A DNA stretch of 64,000 nt from NCBI RefSeq assembly GCF_029338235.1, contig NZ_CP119786.1:1-64000 (forward strand). Reading direction: 5' to 3'. Both the position numbers and the translations under genes were made by a program. The first letter of the stretch is position 1. Every line of letters starts with the position of its first letter. This stretch comes from Haloarcula rara. GTDB taxonomy: Archaea; Halobacteriota; Halobacteria; Halobacteriales; Haloarculaceae. The notes beneath the pieces are model-generated. The model was not told the origin of the DNA and did no database searches. It worked only from the letters and a program-made list of their open reading frames with translations. This document shows, one piece after another, positions 33,893 to 42,700 of the stretch.

Positions 33893-34328
33893 CCCGGAGA
33901 CTGGTCCGGACGCGCCGCGGGTGGTGTCTATCGAAGACAACCCCGGTGACATCCGACTCATCGAAGCGGGTGTCACTGCTGCCGATAGCGATATCGACCT
34001 GGACCAGTACGACACCGGGCCGCGGGCGCTTGCGGCACTCACAGACACCGAGGGCGCTGTGAGCGACCGACCCGAGTTACTCCTGCTGGATATGAATCTC
34101 CCGGGCCTGTCCGGACTGGAAGTACTGCAGCGGATACGTGGGGCCCACTCCGCCGACACACTGCCGGTCGTCGTCGTCTCCAGCCTGGAGAATCCCGACG
34201 ATATCCACCGAATCTACGAGGCATCGGCCAACGGATACATCAAGAAACCGACCGACCCCGACGAGTTCATCCGACGGATCGCCGGCGCAGTTCGGTTCTG
34301 GGTCACGGGGACGGACGGGGACCACTGA
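33885..34328 (+). CDS. Single-domain response regulator
   Basis: 147 residues, one receiver domain: acidic pair in VVSIEDNPGDIRLIE, phosphoacceptor Asp in ELLLLDMNLPGLSGLEVLQ, Ser in VVVVSSLENPDD and Lys in NGYIKKPTDPDEF. No output domain, so it acts through partners. GTG 33885 is preferred over GTG 33873 because the protein then begins SDPETGPDAPRVV just before the receiver. It overlaps the kinase by 8 bp, marking it as the likely receiver partner. Confidence 0.88.
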   Translation: MSDPETGPDAPRVVSIEDNPGDIRLIEAGVTAADSDIDLDQYDTGPRALAALTDTEGAVSDRPELLLLDMNLPGLSGLEVLQRIRGAHSADTLPVVVVSSLENPDDIHRIYEASANGYIKKPTDPDEFIRRIAGAVRFWVTGTDGDH

Positions 34329-34330
34329 CC

Positions 34331-35410
34331 ATGACAGACGAACACACGATACTATTGGTGGAGGACAATCCCAGCGACGCGCGACTCATCGAGGAGTTCC
34401 TCAAAGAACAGACCCAGACGTTCACGGTTCGACACGTCGACCGCCTCGCCGAGGCAACCGAGGCCCGGGACGACACGGTAGATATCATCCTGCTGGACCT
34501 CGACCTCCCCGACAGTGGCGGGTTCGAAACGCTCGAGACGATGCTCGATGTGGCCGGGACCGAGCCAGTTGTGGTCCTCACCGGGCTAGACGAGGACGGT
34601 GTCGGTGTCGAAGCGGTCGAACGGGGTGCTCAGGACTTCCTCATCAAGACCGACCTCGGCCCGAAACTCCTCGGCCAGACTATCAGATACGCCATCGAGC
34701 GCGCCCGCCAGCAGGAGGAACTGGAGCAGCGAAACCGGGAACTGGCGCTGCTCAACCAGATTGTCCGACACGACATCAAAAACGACCTGACCGTGATTCT
34801 CGGGTGGGGAGTGGCCCTCCGGGAGCACGTCGAGCCGGCCGGCGAAGACCACCTGGACCGCATCATGCGGGCCAGCGAACACATCGAGGCCATCGCCGAC
34901 ACCGCTGGGGATTTCATGGAGATACTCGACGGGGAGGAACAGCCAGAACTGCACCCGATATCCCTGCCGAGTGTCCTCGAGACAGAGGTCGCCAAGGCCA
35001 ACTCGGCCCACGCTGACGCGACGATCACCGTGCCGGAGTCGCTTCTGCCGGGGCTGCAGGTGACCGCCACTGACCTGCTCTCCTCCGTGTTCCGGAACCT
35101 CCTGAACAACGCCGTGATACACAACGACAAGGCCGAACCCCATGTCTCGGTCGAAGTCGAGACCGACGCCGACCGGGTCGCGGTCCACGTCTGTGACAAT
35201 GGCCCGGGCATTCCAGACAGTCAGAAATCGTCCGTGTTCGGGCAGGGCGCGATGGGAGAGCAGAGCCACGGGTCGGGCATCGGGCTCTATCTGGTAGATA
35301 CGCTGGTGGCGATGTACGACGGCACCGTTCAGATTCGGGACCGCTCCGATTGGGCTGGCGAGCCGAACCTTGACGGTAGCGTCTTTTCGGTGACGCTTCG
35401 TCGTGTCTGA
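34331..35410 (+). CDS. Receiver-histidine kinase hybrid
   Basis: 359 residues. Receiver at about 5-125 (ILLVEDNPSDARLIEEF, phosphoacceptor Asp in DIILLDLDLPDSGGFE). Then a linker coiled coil, a haloarchaeal phosphoacceptor helix LNQIVRHDIKNDLTVILGWG, and a HATPase with NLLNNAVIHND, DNGPGIPD and GSGIGLYLVDTLVAMYDG. It lies 2 bp after the stand-alone receiver, so the three genes form one signalling operon in which phosphate could relay between kinases. Confidence 0.9.
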   Translation: MTDEHTILLVEDNPSDARLIEEFLKEQTQTFTVRHVDRLAEATEARDDTVDIILLDLDLPDSGGFETLETMLDVAGTEPVVVLTGLDEDGVGVEAVERGAQDFLIKTDLGPKLLGQTIRYAIERARQQEELEQRNRELALLNQIVRHDIKNDLTVILGWGVALREHVEPAGEDHLDRIMRASEHIEAIADTAGDFMEILDGEEQPELHPISLPSVLETEVAKANSAHADATITVPESLLPGLQVTATDLLSSVFRNLLNNAVIHNDKAEPHVSVEVETDADRVAVHVCDNGPGIPDSQKSSVFGQGAMGEQSHGSGIGLYLVDTLVAMYDGTVQIRDRSDWAGEPNLDGSVFSVTLRRV

Positions 35411-35414
35411 GTCT

Positions 35415-35430
35415 GTCGGCAAAAGCCGAC
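35415..35430 (+). terminator. Hairpin after the signalling operon
   Basis: GTCGGC-AAAA-GCCGAC, a 6-bp stem with a 4-base loop, 4 bp after the stop at 35410. No clear T-run follows, so termination is likely but not certain. Confidence 0.4.
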
Positions 35431-35502
35431 ACTGTGGTGAACTGTTCATCGCCAGGCCGTCTATCGGACACAGTAATATGTCAGCTGGACGTATATTATC
35501 GC

Positions 35503-36138
35503 ATGGTCCAGCACACCGAGGGAGCGGTCCGAATCCCCGTCGACGGCATCGAACTGGAGGCCAGCTTCGATGTCCCCCAGGGTGCGCCGGGCGTGGTGGT
35601 CTTCGCCCACGGGAGCGGCTCCAGTCGCAAGAGCCCGCGTAACAACTACGTCGCCGAGGTCATCCGTGAGCGCGGTCTGGGGACGCTCCTGTTCGACCTC
35701 CTCACAGAAGCCGAAGACCAGCAGCGACAGAACCGCTTCGATATCTCACTGCTAGCCGACCGGCTTGTCTCGGTTACCGAGTGGGTGTGGGAGCAGGACT
35801 CGGAGCTGGCAGTCGGCTACTTCGGGTCGAGTACGGGCGCCGCCGCGGCGCTGCGCGGGGCGGCGCGCTACGGCACCGACATCGACGCAGTGGTCTCGCG
35901 GGGCGGGCGCGTGGACATGGCGGGGGACTCGCTTGCTGATGTCACGGCACCCACGCTGTTTATCGTCGGCGGCGCCGACAGCGAGGTGCTCGCTCTCAAC
36001 AGGGAGGCGTACGACCGGCTCACCTGTGACCGTTCGCTGCACGTCGTCGAGGGCGCCGGTCACCTCTTCGAGGGCGACGACGAGCTCGGGGAGGTCGCCA
36101 CGGTGGCCGCGGACTGGTTCGAGGAGACGCTTCGCTGA
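35503..36138 (+). CDS. Dienelactone-hydrolase-type alpha/beta hydrolase
   Basis: 211 residues. The nucleophile region AVGYFGSSTGAAAAL has a serine elbow (GSSTG), with GVVVFAHGSGSSRKSPRN as oxyanion region, an Asp in LFIVGGADSEVL and the final His in VVEGAGHLFEG. ATG 35503 is chosen over an upstream ATG at 35434 because the fold starts at AVRIPVDGIELEASF. Cytoplasmic, with no signal. The substrate is unknown; phosphoribosyl-transferase fusions seen elsewhere are absent. Confidence 0.82.
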   Translation: MVQHTEGAVRIPVDGIELEASFDVPQGAPGVVVFAHGSGSSRKSPRNNYVAEVIRERGLGTLLFDLLTEAEDQQRQNRFDISLLADRLVSVTEWVWEQDSELAVGYFGSSTGAAAALRGAARYGTDIDAVVSRGGRVDMAGDSLADVTAPTLFIVGGADSEVLALNREAYDRLTCDRSLHVVEGAGHLFEGDDELGEVATVAADWFEETLR

Positions 36139-36143
36139 CCGCT

Positions 36144-36524
36144 CTAGTACCGCTTGCCGGACCGGTACCAGCAGCCGGCGCCGACGACCGACCCGAGCGC
36201 GCTGGCGACCAGGTCGGCCAGTTCCGGGACACGACCGGGGACGTACCGCTGGCCGACGCCGATCGCCAGGCCAAGCAGGACCGACCCACAGACTGCGAGT
36301 CCGCCGGCGCGCCGCGGGGCCACTCCCTCCGCGGCCAGAGCGTCCGCAAGCGCCGCCGCGAAGCCGGCGTGGCCGAGATAGTGCAGGAGTTTGTCGGGGC
36401 CGACGCGCTCGAAGGCCTCGTGGCGCTCGAACGGCGACGGGATAAGCGACCCGAGCAAGAGGACGAGGCCCGCGAGGAGTGCAGTTCGCCGTGGTGACTC
36501 ACGCGAGGACCGGTCGGGAGACAT
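36144..36524 (-). CDS. VanZ family membrane protein
   Basis: 126 residues with about four hydrophobic segments. The VanZ-like core is visible: LIPSP... then GPDKLLHYLGHAGFAAALADAL, a later VGQRYVPGRVPELADLVASALG, and a C-terminal helix. A TATA-like AATTTATCAGC at 36543-36553 lies about 27 bp before the ATG, so it can be transcribed on its own despite following cbtA by 44 bp. Function in archaea not known. Confidence 0.78.
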   Translation of the reverse strand: MSPDRSSRESPRRTALLAGLVLLLGSLIPSPFERHEAFERVGPDKLLHYLGHAGFAAALADALAAEGVAPRRAGGLAVCGSVLLGLAIGVGQRYVPGRVPELADLVASALGSVVGAGCWYRSGKRY

Positions 36525-36568
36525 AGGGCGGTCTTCGCAGCGCTGATAAATTAGTGTCCGGCCGGTAC

Positions 36569-37279
36569 TCAGTCAGCGCGGACCTGGTGGGGCGTTGACT
36601 CGGTGACTATCGCGGGCTCGCCCAGCCAGGTGTGGACGGCCGCGATAGTCGCCCACAGCCCGAGCTGACCGAAGACGACAGTCCACCGGTAGGCGGCCGC
36701 GAGTGCCGGCGGGACCGGTCCGCTGACGGCGTTTGCCGGTGCCAGTGCGACCGGGACGGAAAGCAGGGCAAGCGGGAGGGCCGTCGCCGCCGCAGTGGCG
36801 ACCGGGTGTCGATTCGCCGTCCGTCGGTACGCCACCACGCACGCGGCCGCGACGAGCGCTCCGGCGGCCATCATCCCGGCGTAGAGAGCCATGCGCGTGT
36901 CGGTCGCGAGCGCCTGCTCGACGCCCGGCGGCTGGGGCGGCAGGAGGAGCCACGGCGCGCCCGAGATGGTGAGAAAGCCCGCGGCCGCGAGTGCAAGCCG
37001 CTGGGTGACACCACGCCCCGGCAACACCGGTTCGAGGAAGTAGTAGCCGATACCGAAGACGGCGATACCGAAGAGGAGCCCCCAGAGGACGCCGCCGCCG
37101 ACGCTGACGGCCGCCGTCGTGAGGCCGTCAACGACCGGCCCACCGCCGTGGCTGTGCCCGGCTTCGAAGGTCTCCAGCCCGGCCGTGAAGCTGTTGCCGA
37201 CCGTCGCCTGGAACAGGCCGTATCCGAGCCCGCCGACGAGTCCGGCGACAGCGCCGCGCTCGAGGTACTCAGTCCCCAT
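36569..37279 (-). CDS. cbtA: Predicted cobalt transporter subunit CbtA
   Basis: 236 residues with five to six hydrophobic helices. Typical CbtA features: RGAVAGLVGGLGYGLFQATVGN at the N-terminus, a His-containing loop AGHSHGGGPVVDG, and GISG-like turns (FLTISGAPWLLLPPQPPGVEQAL). CbtA with CbtB is a predicted cobalt uptake system found beside cobalamin genes. Its start overlaps the cbtB stop as TGATG. The pair is separated by only 50 bp from the chelatase gene on the same strand. Confidence 0.88.
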   Translation of the reverse strand: MGTEYLERGAVAGLVGGLGYGLFQATVGNSFTAGLETFEAGHSHGGGPVVDGLTTAAVSVGGGVLWGLLFGIAVFGIGYYFLEPVLPGRGVTQRLALAAAGFLTISGAPWLLLPPQPPGVEQALATDTRMALYAGMMAAGALVAAACVVAYRRTANRHPVATAAATALPLALLSVPVALAPANAVSGPVPPALAAAYRWTVVFGQLGLWATIAAVHTWLGEPAIVTESTPHQVRAD

Positions 37280-37467
37280 CAGTGGCAGGTGATGCCGGCG
37301 CCGTGACGGAAGTTGTGCATGGCGTCGTGGACCATCGGGTCCTGCACGAACAGGAGCGTAAAGCCAAGCGCGGCCACGAGCGCGAGGCCCAGCGCCATCT
37401 GGGTCCCGGAAAGTCTGCTGGTAGCGATATCGACACGACCGCGAACGGTATCTGTTTCGGCCTGCAT
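37279..37467 (-). CDS. cbtB: Predicted cobalt transporter subunit CbtB
   Basis: 62 residues: one transmembrane helix (MALGLALVAALGFTLLFV) followed by the metal-binding tail PMVHDAMHNFRHGAGITCH, whose regular His spacing is the CbtB hallmark. ATG 37467 is chosen over 37521, which would prepend promoter sequence. The upstream region contains the ACAA-N6-TTGT element. Works with CbtA in the membrane. Confidence 0.92.
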   Translation of the reverse strand: MQAETDTVRGRVDIATSRLSGTQMALGLALVAALGFTLLFVQDPMVHDAMHNFRHGAGITCH

Positions 37468-37489
37468 TGAAATTCTAATTGTAGTAAAG

Positions 37490-37503
37490 ACAACTAAGAT
37501 TGT
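37490..37503 (-). promoter_or_regulatory. cbtB promoter element ACAA-N6-TTGT
   Basis: On the minus strand ACAATCTTAGTTGT is followed by the TATA-like CTTTACTAC, with the cbtB ATG 23 bp downstream of the element. Same arrangement as before cbiT and the cbiH leader (element, then TATA), although the upstream TTGG is not kept. Confidence 0.5.
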
Positions 37504-37517
37504 AAAACTTCCGACCC

Positions 37518-39677
37518 TCACCTGGCGACGGCGTCGATGCGCTCGGCGGTCAGGGCCGACAACGGGACCACGGTGGCGTCGGTCGCCTCCGCGATGGTGT
37601 CGGTCAGGGCCGCCCGCCCCTCTGTGCCGGCGTTGACGACGATGGTCCGGTCGGCGACCGCGCCCAGCCGACTGGCCGCCTCGCGGGTCGCCTGGACCGG
37701 GCTCCCGTCGGCGGTGTTGGCCCGGCCGTCGGTGACGACTACGGCGACGGCGGCGTCGGGCTCTGCGGCGTTCAGTACCTCGGTCGCGGTGGAGAGCCCT
37801 GCCGGCAGGGGCGTCCGGTCGCCGGTGGGCAGGTCCTTGAGGTGGCGGGCCGCGAGGGAGACGCTGTCGGTCGGCGGGAGCACCACGTCGGCGTCCTCGC
37901 CCGCGAAGGTGACGACGCTGACGGCGTCGCGGGCCTGATAGGCCTCTCGCAGGAGCTCGAGCACGCAGCCTTTCGCCGCTCGCATCGCCGGACGCATCGA
38001 CGCGCTGGCGTCGACGGCGAAGACGACCAGCGTCTCCGCGTCGCCCGCCCGCACTGACTGGCGGAGGTCTCGCGATTCGACGCCGTCGCTACCGCGCCGG
38101 GCGGCGGCTCTGACCGATGCGGCCGCGTCGACCGAGCTGTCGGACGATGCCCGTTCGGTCCTGACGGTGGCGCCGCGGTCGGTATCGGTCGCGCTCGCGT
38201 GACCGCTCGCATCGGCACCGTCGGTATCGACCGCGGGGGCGTCGACCTCGGGGGCCGTACTCTCGCCGATTTCGGCCCGTGACTGGCCTGGCAGCAGCGG
38301 TGTCGCCGTGCCGGCCGTCTCCTCGTCAGCGTCCGCCGAGTCGTCATCGCCACGGTCGTCGCTGGCAGTGGGCCGTTCGTCTCCCTGCCCGCTCGCCTCC
38401 GCTTCGGAGGGTGTCCCATCGCTCTCGGCGCCGTTGCCGTCCGCCGGCTGCTGGTCTGGTTCTCCCTCGTCGCCGTCGCTTCCGTCGGTGCCGCTCCCGT
38501 CCCCGTCGGTGTCCTCCTGGCTCCCAGGCCCGTCGCCATCACCTGCCGTTCCATCTCCGTCTCCCCCGTCGCCGTCTCTCTCGTCCGCACCATCCGTCTG
38601 GCCGTCCGCCTCGTCCTCGGCTTCGGATTCGCCCTCGTCGTCCCCACTCTCGTCTCCGTCGTCGAACTGGTCGTCGAGGACGTCCTCGACGGTCGGTGCG
38701 TCCTCGAACGGGGTGGATTTGAGCCGGTGGGGAAGCGCAAAGCGCGCGGCACGTTCGACGTCCGGTTCGAGGACGCTGGTCCGGTCGTCAAGTGCGGCGA
38801 AGGTCCGGGCTGCGCGGGCAGTCGAGATATCGCCGCGGTGGCCGTCCAGTCCCGCTTCGCGACAGAGCTCTGCTATCTGTTCGCGAAACTCGGTTGGCAG
38901 GGCAACCTCGGGCAATCGCTCGCGGGCGGTCTGGAGTCGTTCAGCGGCCGGTCGGGTTCCGCCGGCGGCACCGCCGTCGGTCGCAGCGGCATCGCCCAGC
39001 GCCCGGTCGATGATGGCCACGCGGTCATCGATATCCCCACAGGCCGTGACCTCGGTCTGGAGCGCGAAGCGGTCCCGCAGTTGCGGGCGCAGGTCTCCCT
39101 CTTCGGGATTCATCGTCCCGACGAGCGTGAACTCGGCGGGGTGGGACACCGTGACACCGTCGCGTTCGACGCGGTTGACGCCGCTGGCGGCGGCGTCGAG
39201 GACGACGTCGACGAGGTGGTCGTCGAGCAGGTTCACTTCGTCGACGTACAGCAGTCCGCGGTTCGCCCGCGCGAGCAGTCCCGGGTCGAAGGTCGCCTCG
39301 CCGGCGAGTGCGTCCTCGACGGAGAGGGTCCCGACCACGCGGTCACGGGTCGCCCCGAGCGGGAGCGTCACCAGCGGCGTGGGCCGGTGCTCGGCGGGCG
39401 GGTCCGCTCGCTCGCGACAGTCTGAACACTGCCGGTCCGGCTCGTCTGGCGGACAGCCGTACGGACAGTCCGCGACGGCTCGCTGCTCGGGCAACAGCTC
39501 GGCCAGCGCTCGCACGGTCGTAGATTTGGCGGTCCCCTTCTCGCCACGGATAAGCAGCCCGTCTAGCCCTTCGTCGGCCGCGACGGCGAGTAGTCCGTCT
39601 TTCAGCTCCTGCTGGCCGACCACGTCGTCAAAGGCCGGTGCCCCCGAAGCCTTTTTGTCCGCAGCGAAATCAACCAT
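37518..39677 (-). CDS. ChlI/ChlD-type chelatase ATPase with VWA domain, likely partner of CobN
   Basis: 719 residues. N-terminal AAA+ domain: Walker A LLIRGEKGTAKSTTVRAL, a four-Cys cluster (CPYGCPPDEPDRQCSDC), Walker B RGLLYVDEVNLLDDH, and GTMNPEEGDLRPQLRDRF. An Asp/Glu/Gly linker follows (about residues 325-500). The C-terminal VWA domain has the MIDAS VFAVDASASMRPA and VTDGRANTAD. ChlI and ChlD roles are fused in one protein. Cobalt insertion by CobN needs such an ATPase. It is divergent from cobN by 35 bp. ATG 39677 (MVDFAADKK) is preferred over 39692. Confidence 0.88.
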   Translation of the reverse strand: MVDFAADKKASGAPAFDDVVGQQELKDGLLAVAADEGLDGLLIRGEKGTAKSTTVRALAELLPEQRAVADCPYGCPPDEPDRQCSDCRERADPPAEHRPTPLVTLPLGATRDRVVGTLSVEDALAGEATFDPGLLARANRGLLYVDEVNLLDDHLVDVVLDAAASGVNRVERDGVTVSHPAEFTLVGTMNPEEGDLRPQLRDRFALQTEVTACGDIDDRVAIIDRALGDAAATDGGAAGGTRPAAERLQTARERLPEVALPTEFREQIAELCREAGLDGHRGDISTARAARTFAALDDRTSVLEPDVERAARFALPHRLKSTPFEDAPTVEDVLDDQFDDGDESGDDEGESEAEDEADGQTDGADERDGDGGDGDGTAGDGDGPGSQEDTDGDGSGTDGSDGDEGEPDQQPADGNGAESDGTPSEAEASGQGDERPTASDDRGDDDSADADEETAGTATPLLPGQSRAEIGESTAPEVDAPAVDTDGADASGHASATDTDRGATVRTERASSDSSVDAAASVRAAARRGSDGVESRDLRQSVRAGDAETLVVFAVDASASMRPAMRAAKGCVLELLREAYQARDAVSVVTFAGEDADVVLPPTDSVSLAARHLKDLPTGDRTPLPAGLSTATEVLNAAEPDAAVAVVVTDGRANTADGSPVQATREAASRLGAVADRTIVVNAGTEGRAALTDTIAEATDATVVPLSALTAERIDAVAR

Positions 39678-39679
39678 AC

Positions 39680-39707
39680 TTGCACTAATCACAATGGAGT
39701 TTTAATA
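39680..39707 (+). promoter_or_regulatory. cobN promoter, diverged copy of the cobalamin element
   Basis: TTGCACTAATCACAATGG resembles TTGGNGTAATACAA with one inserted base, then TTTTAATA as TATA box, 6 bp before the cobN ATG at 39713. The final TTGT is missing. It lies between the divergent chelatase and cobN genes. The match is partial. Confidence 0.3.
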
Positions 39708-39712
39708 ACGTT

Positions 39713-42700
39713 ATGCCACAGCTCGGACTCTACACCGCGACGGAGAACGAACTCGGGGCCGTCCAGCGGGCCGCGGGCCAGCTAGACGCCGACCTCGTCG
39801 TCCGCTCCGAGAGCGACCTGGACGACGAACCCGCCGTCGATTCGTTCATCGAGGAACTGACAGACGCGACCGCCGTAATCCTCTGGCTCCACGGCGCCGA
39901 AGACAGTATGCCAGGCTACGAACGGGCTGTCGAACGGTTGCGCGAGGCCGGGGTCCCGCTGGTCGTGAAGGCTACCGGCGACGCCTTCGCCTACGACGAC
40001 ACGTCGGTGCCGGCGAGTCAGCGCGATACCGTCTACGACTATCTGGAGAAGGGCGGGGCGAGCAACGTCGCGAACTGCCTGCGCTATCTCGTCAGCGAGT
40101 ACGGCGAGGCGGACCCCGCCTACGACGACCCCGTCGCGCTTCCGACGGAGGGCGTCTACCATCCCGACTACCCGGGCGCGAGCTACGACGAGCTGCTGGC
40201 GACGTTCGACCCCGCGAAACCGACCGTCGCGGTCTGGTTCTACGAGTCCCACTGGACTCACGAGAACACCCGCTACGTCGACGCGCAGGTCCGGGCCATC
40301 GAGGCCCAGGGCGCGAACGCCCTGCCTATCTTCTGTGAGCCAGCGACCGACACCGAGGGCCAGTGGAGTGCCGAGCAGGTGACCGAGGAGTGGCTGCTGG
40401 ACGCGGACGGGAATCCCACAGTCGATGCCGTCTGTTCGTCGTTCATGTTCTCGCTCTCGATGGACGAACGCGGCCGCGATGCCGACGACGAAGGCCAGTC
40501 CGCTCAGGACGTCTTCCTCGATAAACTGGGTGTCCCGGTCATCCAGACCGTGACGACGATGCGCTCGCGCTCGCGCTACGACAGCAGCGACACCGGCGTA
40601 ATGGGGTTCGAACTCGCCCTCTCGGTCGCGCTGCCGGAGTTCGACGGCAACGTCATTACCCATCCGATTTCGGGGAAAGAACGCACCGAGGACGCGGCCG
40701 ACATCGGCAGCGCCCCCAAGCAGCATTTCCCCATCGACGACCGCATCGACCACGTGGCCAGACTCGCCGTCAACTGGGCCGAGCTGCGCCACACGCCCAA
40801 CGACGAGAAGCAGGTGGCCGTCGTGCTGCACAACTACCCGCCCAGCGACGACGGCATCGGGACCGCGTTCGGGCTCGATTCACCTGAGAGCACGGTCAAC
40901 TTGCTGGAAGAGCTGGACGCTCGTGGATACAGCACGGGGCCCACGATGCCCGACAGCGGCAGGTCCCTCGTCGAGCGCCTGACCGCCCAGCTCACGCTGG
41001 AGGACCGCTGGGTCGCCCCCGAGGACGTCCGTGAGCTGAGTGTGGATACTGTCGCTCCCTCGCAATACCGCGCGTGGTTCGAGACACTGGACAGTAGCTT
41101 CCGTGAGAACGTCCTCGAGGAGTGGGGCGAGCCACCGGAGCGGCCCTTCGCCATCCCCGGCGTCGAGTTCGGCAACGTCCTCGTCACCGTCCAGCCCCCG
41201 CGCGGGTTCGGTATGGACCCCTCGAAGGTGTATCACGATTCGGACCTGCAGCCGCCCCACGACTACGTCGCCTTCTACCGTTGGCTGCGCAACAGATACG
41301 AGGCCGACGCGGTGGTCCACCTGGGGACCCACGGTAGCCTGGAGTGGCTGCCGGGCAAGACCGTCGGGCTGGACGGCGAGAGCGCGCCCGACCAGCTCAT
41401 CGACGATATCCCGAACGTCTACCCGTACATCGTCAACAACCCCGGCGAGGGGACACAGGCCAAGCGGCGGTCCTATGCCGCTATCGTCGACTACCTCACG
41501 CCGGTGATGGCCAACGCGGGCACCTACGACGACCTCGCGGACCTGGAGGAACTTGCCGACAGGTATCGGGAAGCTGGCATGGAGGACGCCCGGACCGACG
41601 ACGGCGAGCATCTCGAGCAGCGAATCTGGGAGGTCGTCGACGAGATGGATCTGGCCGTCGAGCTGGGTATCACCGGCGAGATAGACGAGAAAGCCAACGT
41701 TCGCGGGCCTGAAGAAGCAGGCTCGACGCTGGCTGAGGGTTCCGTTGACGGAGCCGAGGTTTCTATCGACGAACTCGTCGAGCGCGTCCACGAGTATCTG
41801 ACGGACGTAAAGACCACTCAGATTCGCAAAGGGCTCCACACGATGGGCGAGCCGCCAACGGACGACCGGCTGGTCGACTATCTGGTCGCGCTCACCCGCC
41901 TCGAGAACCCCAGTGCGCCCTCCCTCCGTGAGAGCGTCGCGGGAGTGCTCGGTGTGGACTACGACAAACTCCGCAACGCGCCGGGCGAGTACGACGAGGC
42001 GCTGGGGATGACCTACGCCGAGGCCGCCGACCACATCCACGAGACGAGCCTCGAACTGGTCGAGACGCTGGCCGAGTACGACTTCGACGTGCCCGAGAGC
42101 GAGCTGGCGGACAACAGCAGCGAAGTGAACATGAACCTCCTCGTCGTCGACATCGACCCGCTCGGGGACGCTCGGGCGCAATCGGGCGCCCACGACCAGC
42201 TCCGCGAGGCGCTTGCGTACATCTGTGAGGAAGCAGCGCCGCGAGTCGCCGGCGCAGCCGAGGAGATTCCACGCACTGCGGACGCACTGGCGGGTGAGTA
42301 CGTCCCGCCGGGCGGCTCCGGCGCGCCCACCAGAGGCGGCGTGGACCTGCTGCCAACCGCGCGGAACTTCTACACGCTGGACCCGCGCAAGGTGCCCGCC
42401 AAGACCGCGTGGGACGTGGGCAGCGAGGTCGCCGACGGCGTGCTTGAACGGCACGAGACCGAGGCAAGGGAGTACCCGGAGGAGATAGGCGTCGTCGTCT
42501 GGGGTACGCCAACCGTCCGCACGCGCGGGGAGACCATCGCACAGGTGCTCGCCCTGATGGGCGTCGAGCCGGTCTGGAGCGACGCCGGCCGCGTCGAGGA
42601 CGTCGAGCCGATTCCCCTCGAGGAACTCGGCCGGCCGCGTATCGACGTGACGACCCGCGTCTCGGGCCTGTTCCGGGACGCGTTCCCGGCGGCGGCGAGC

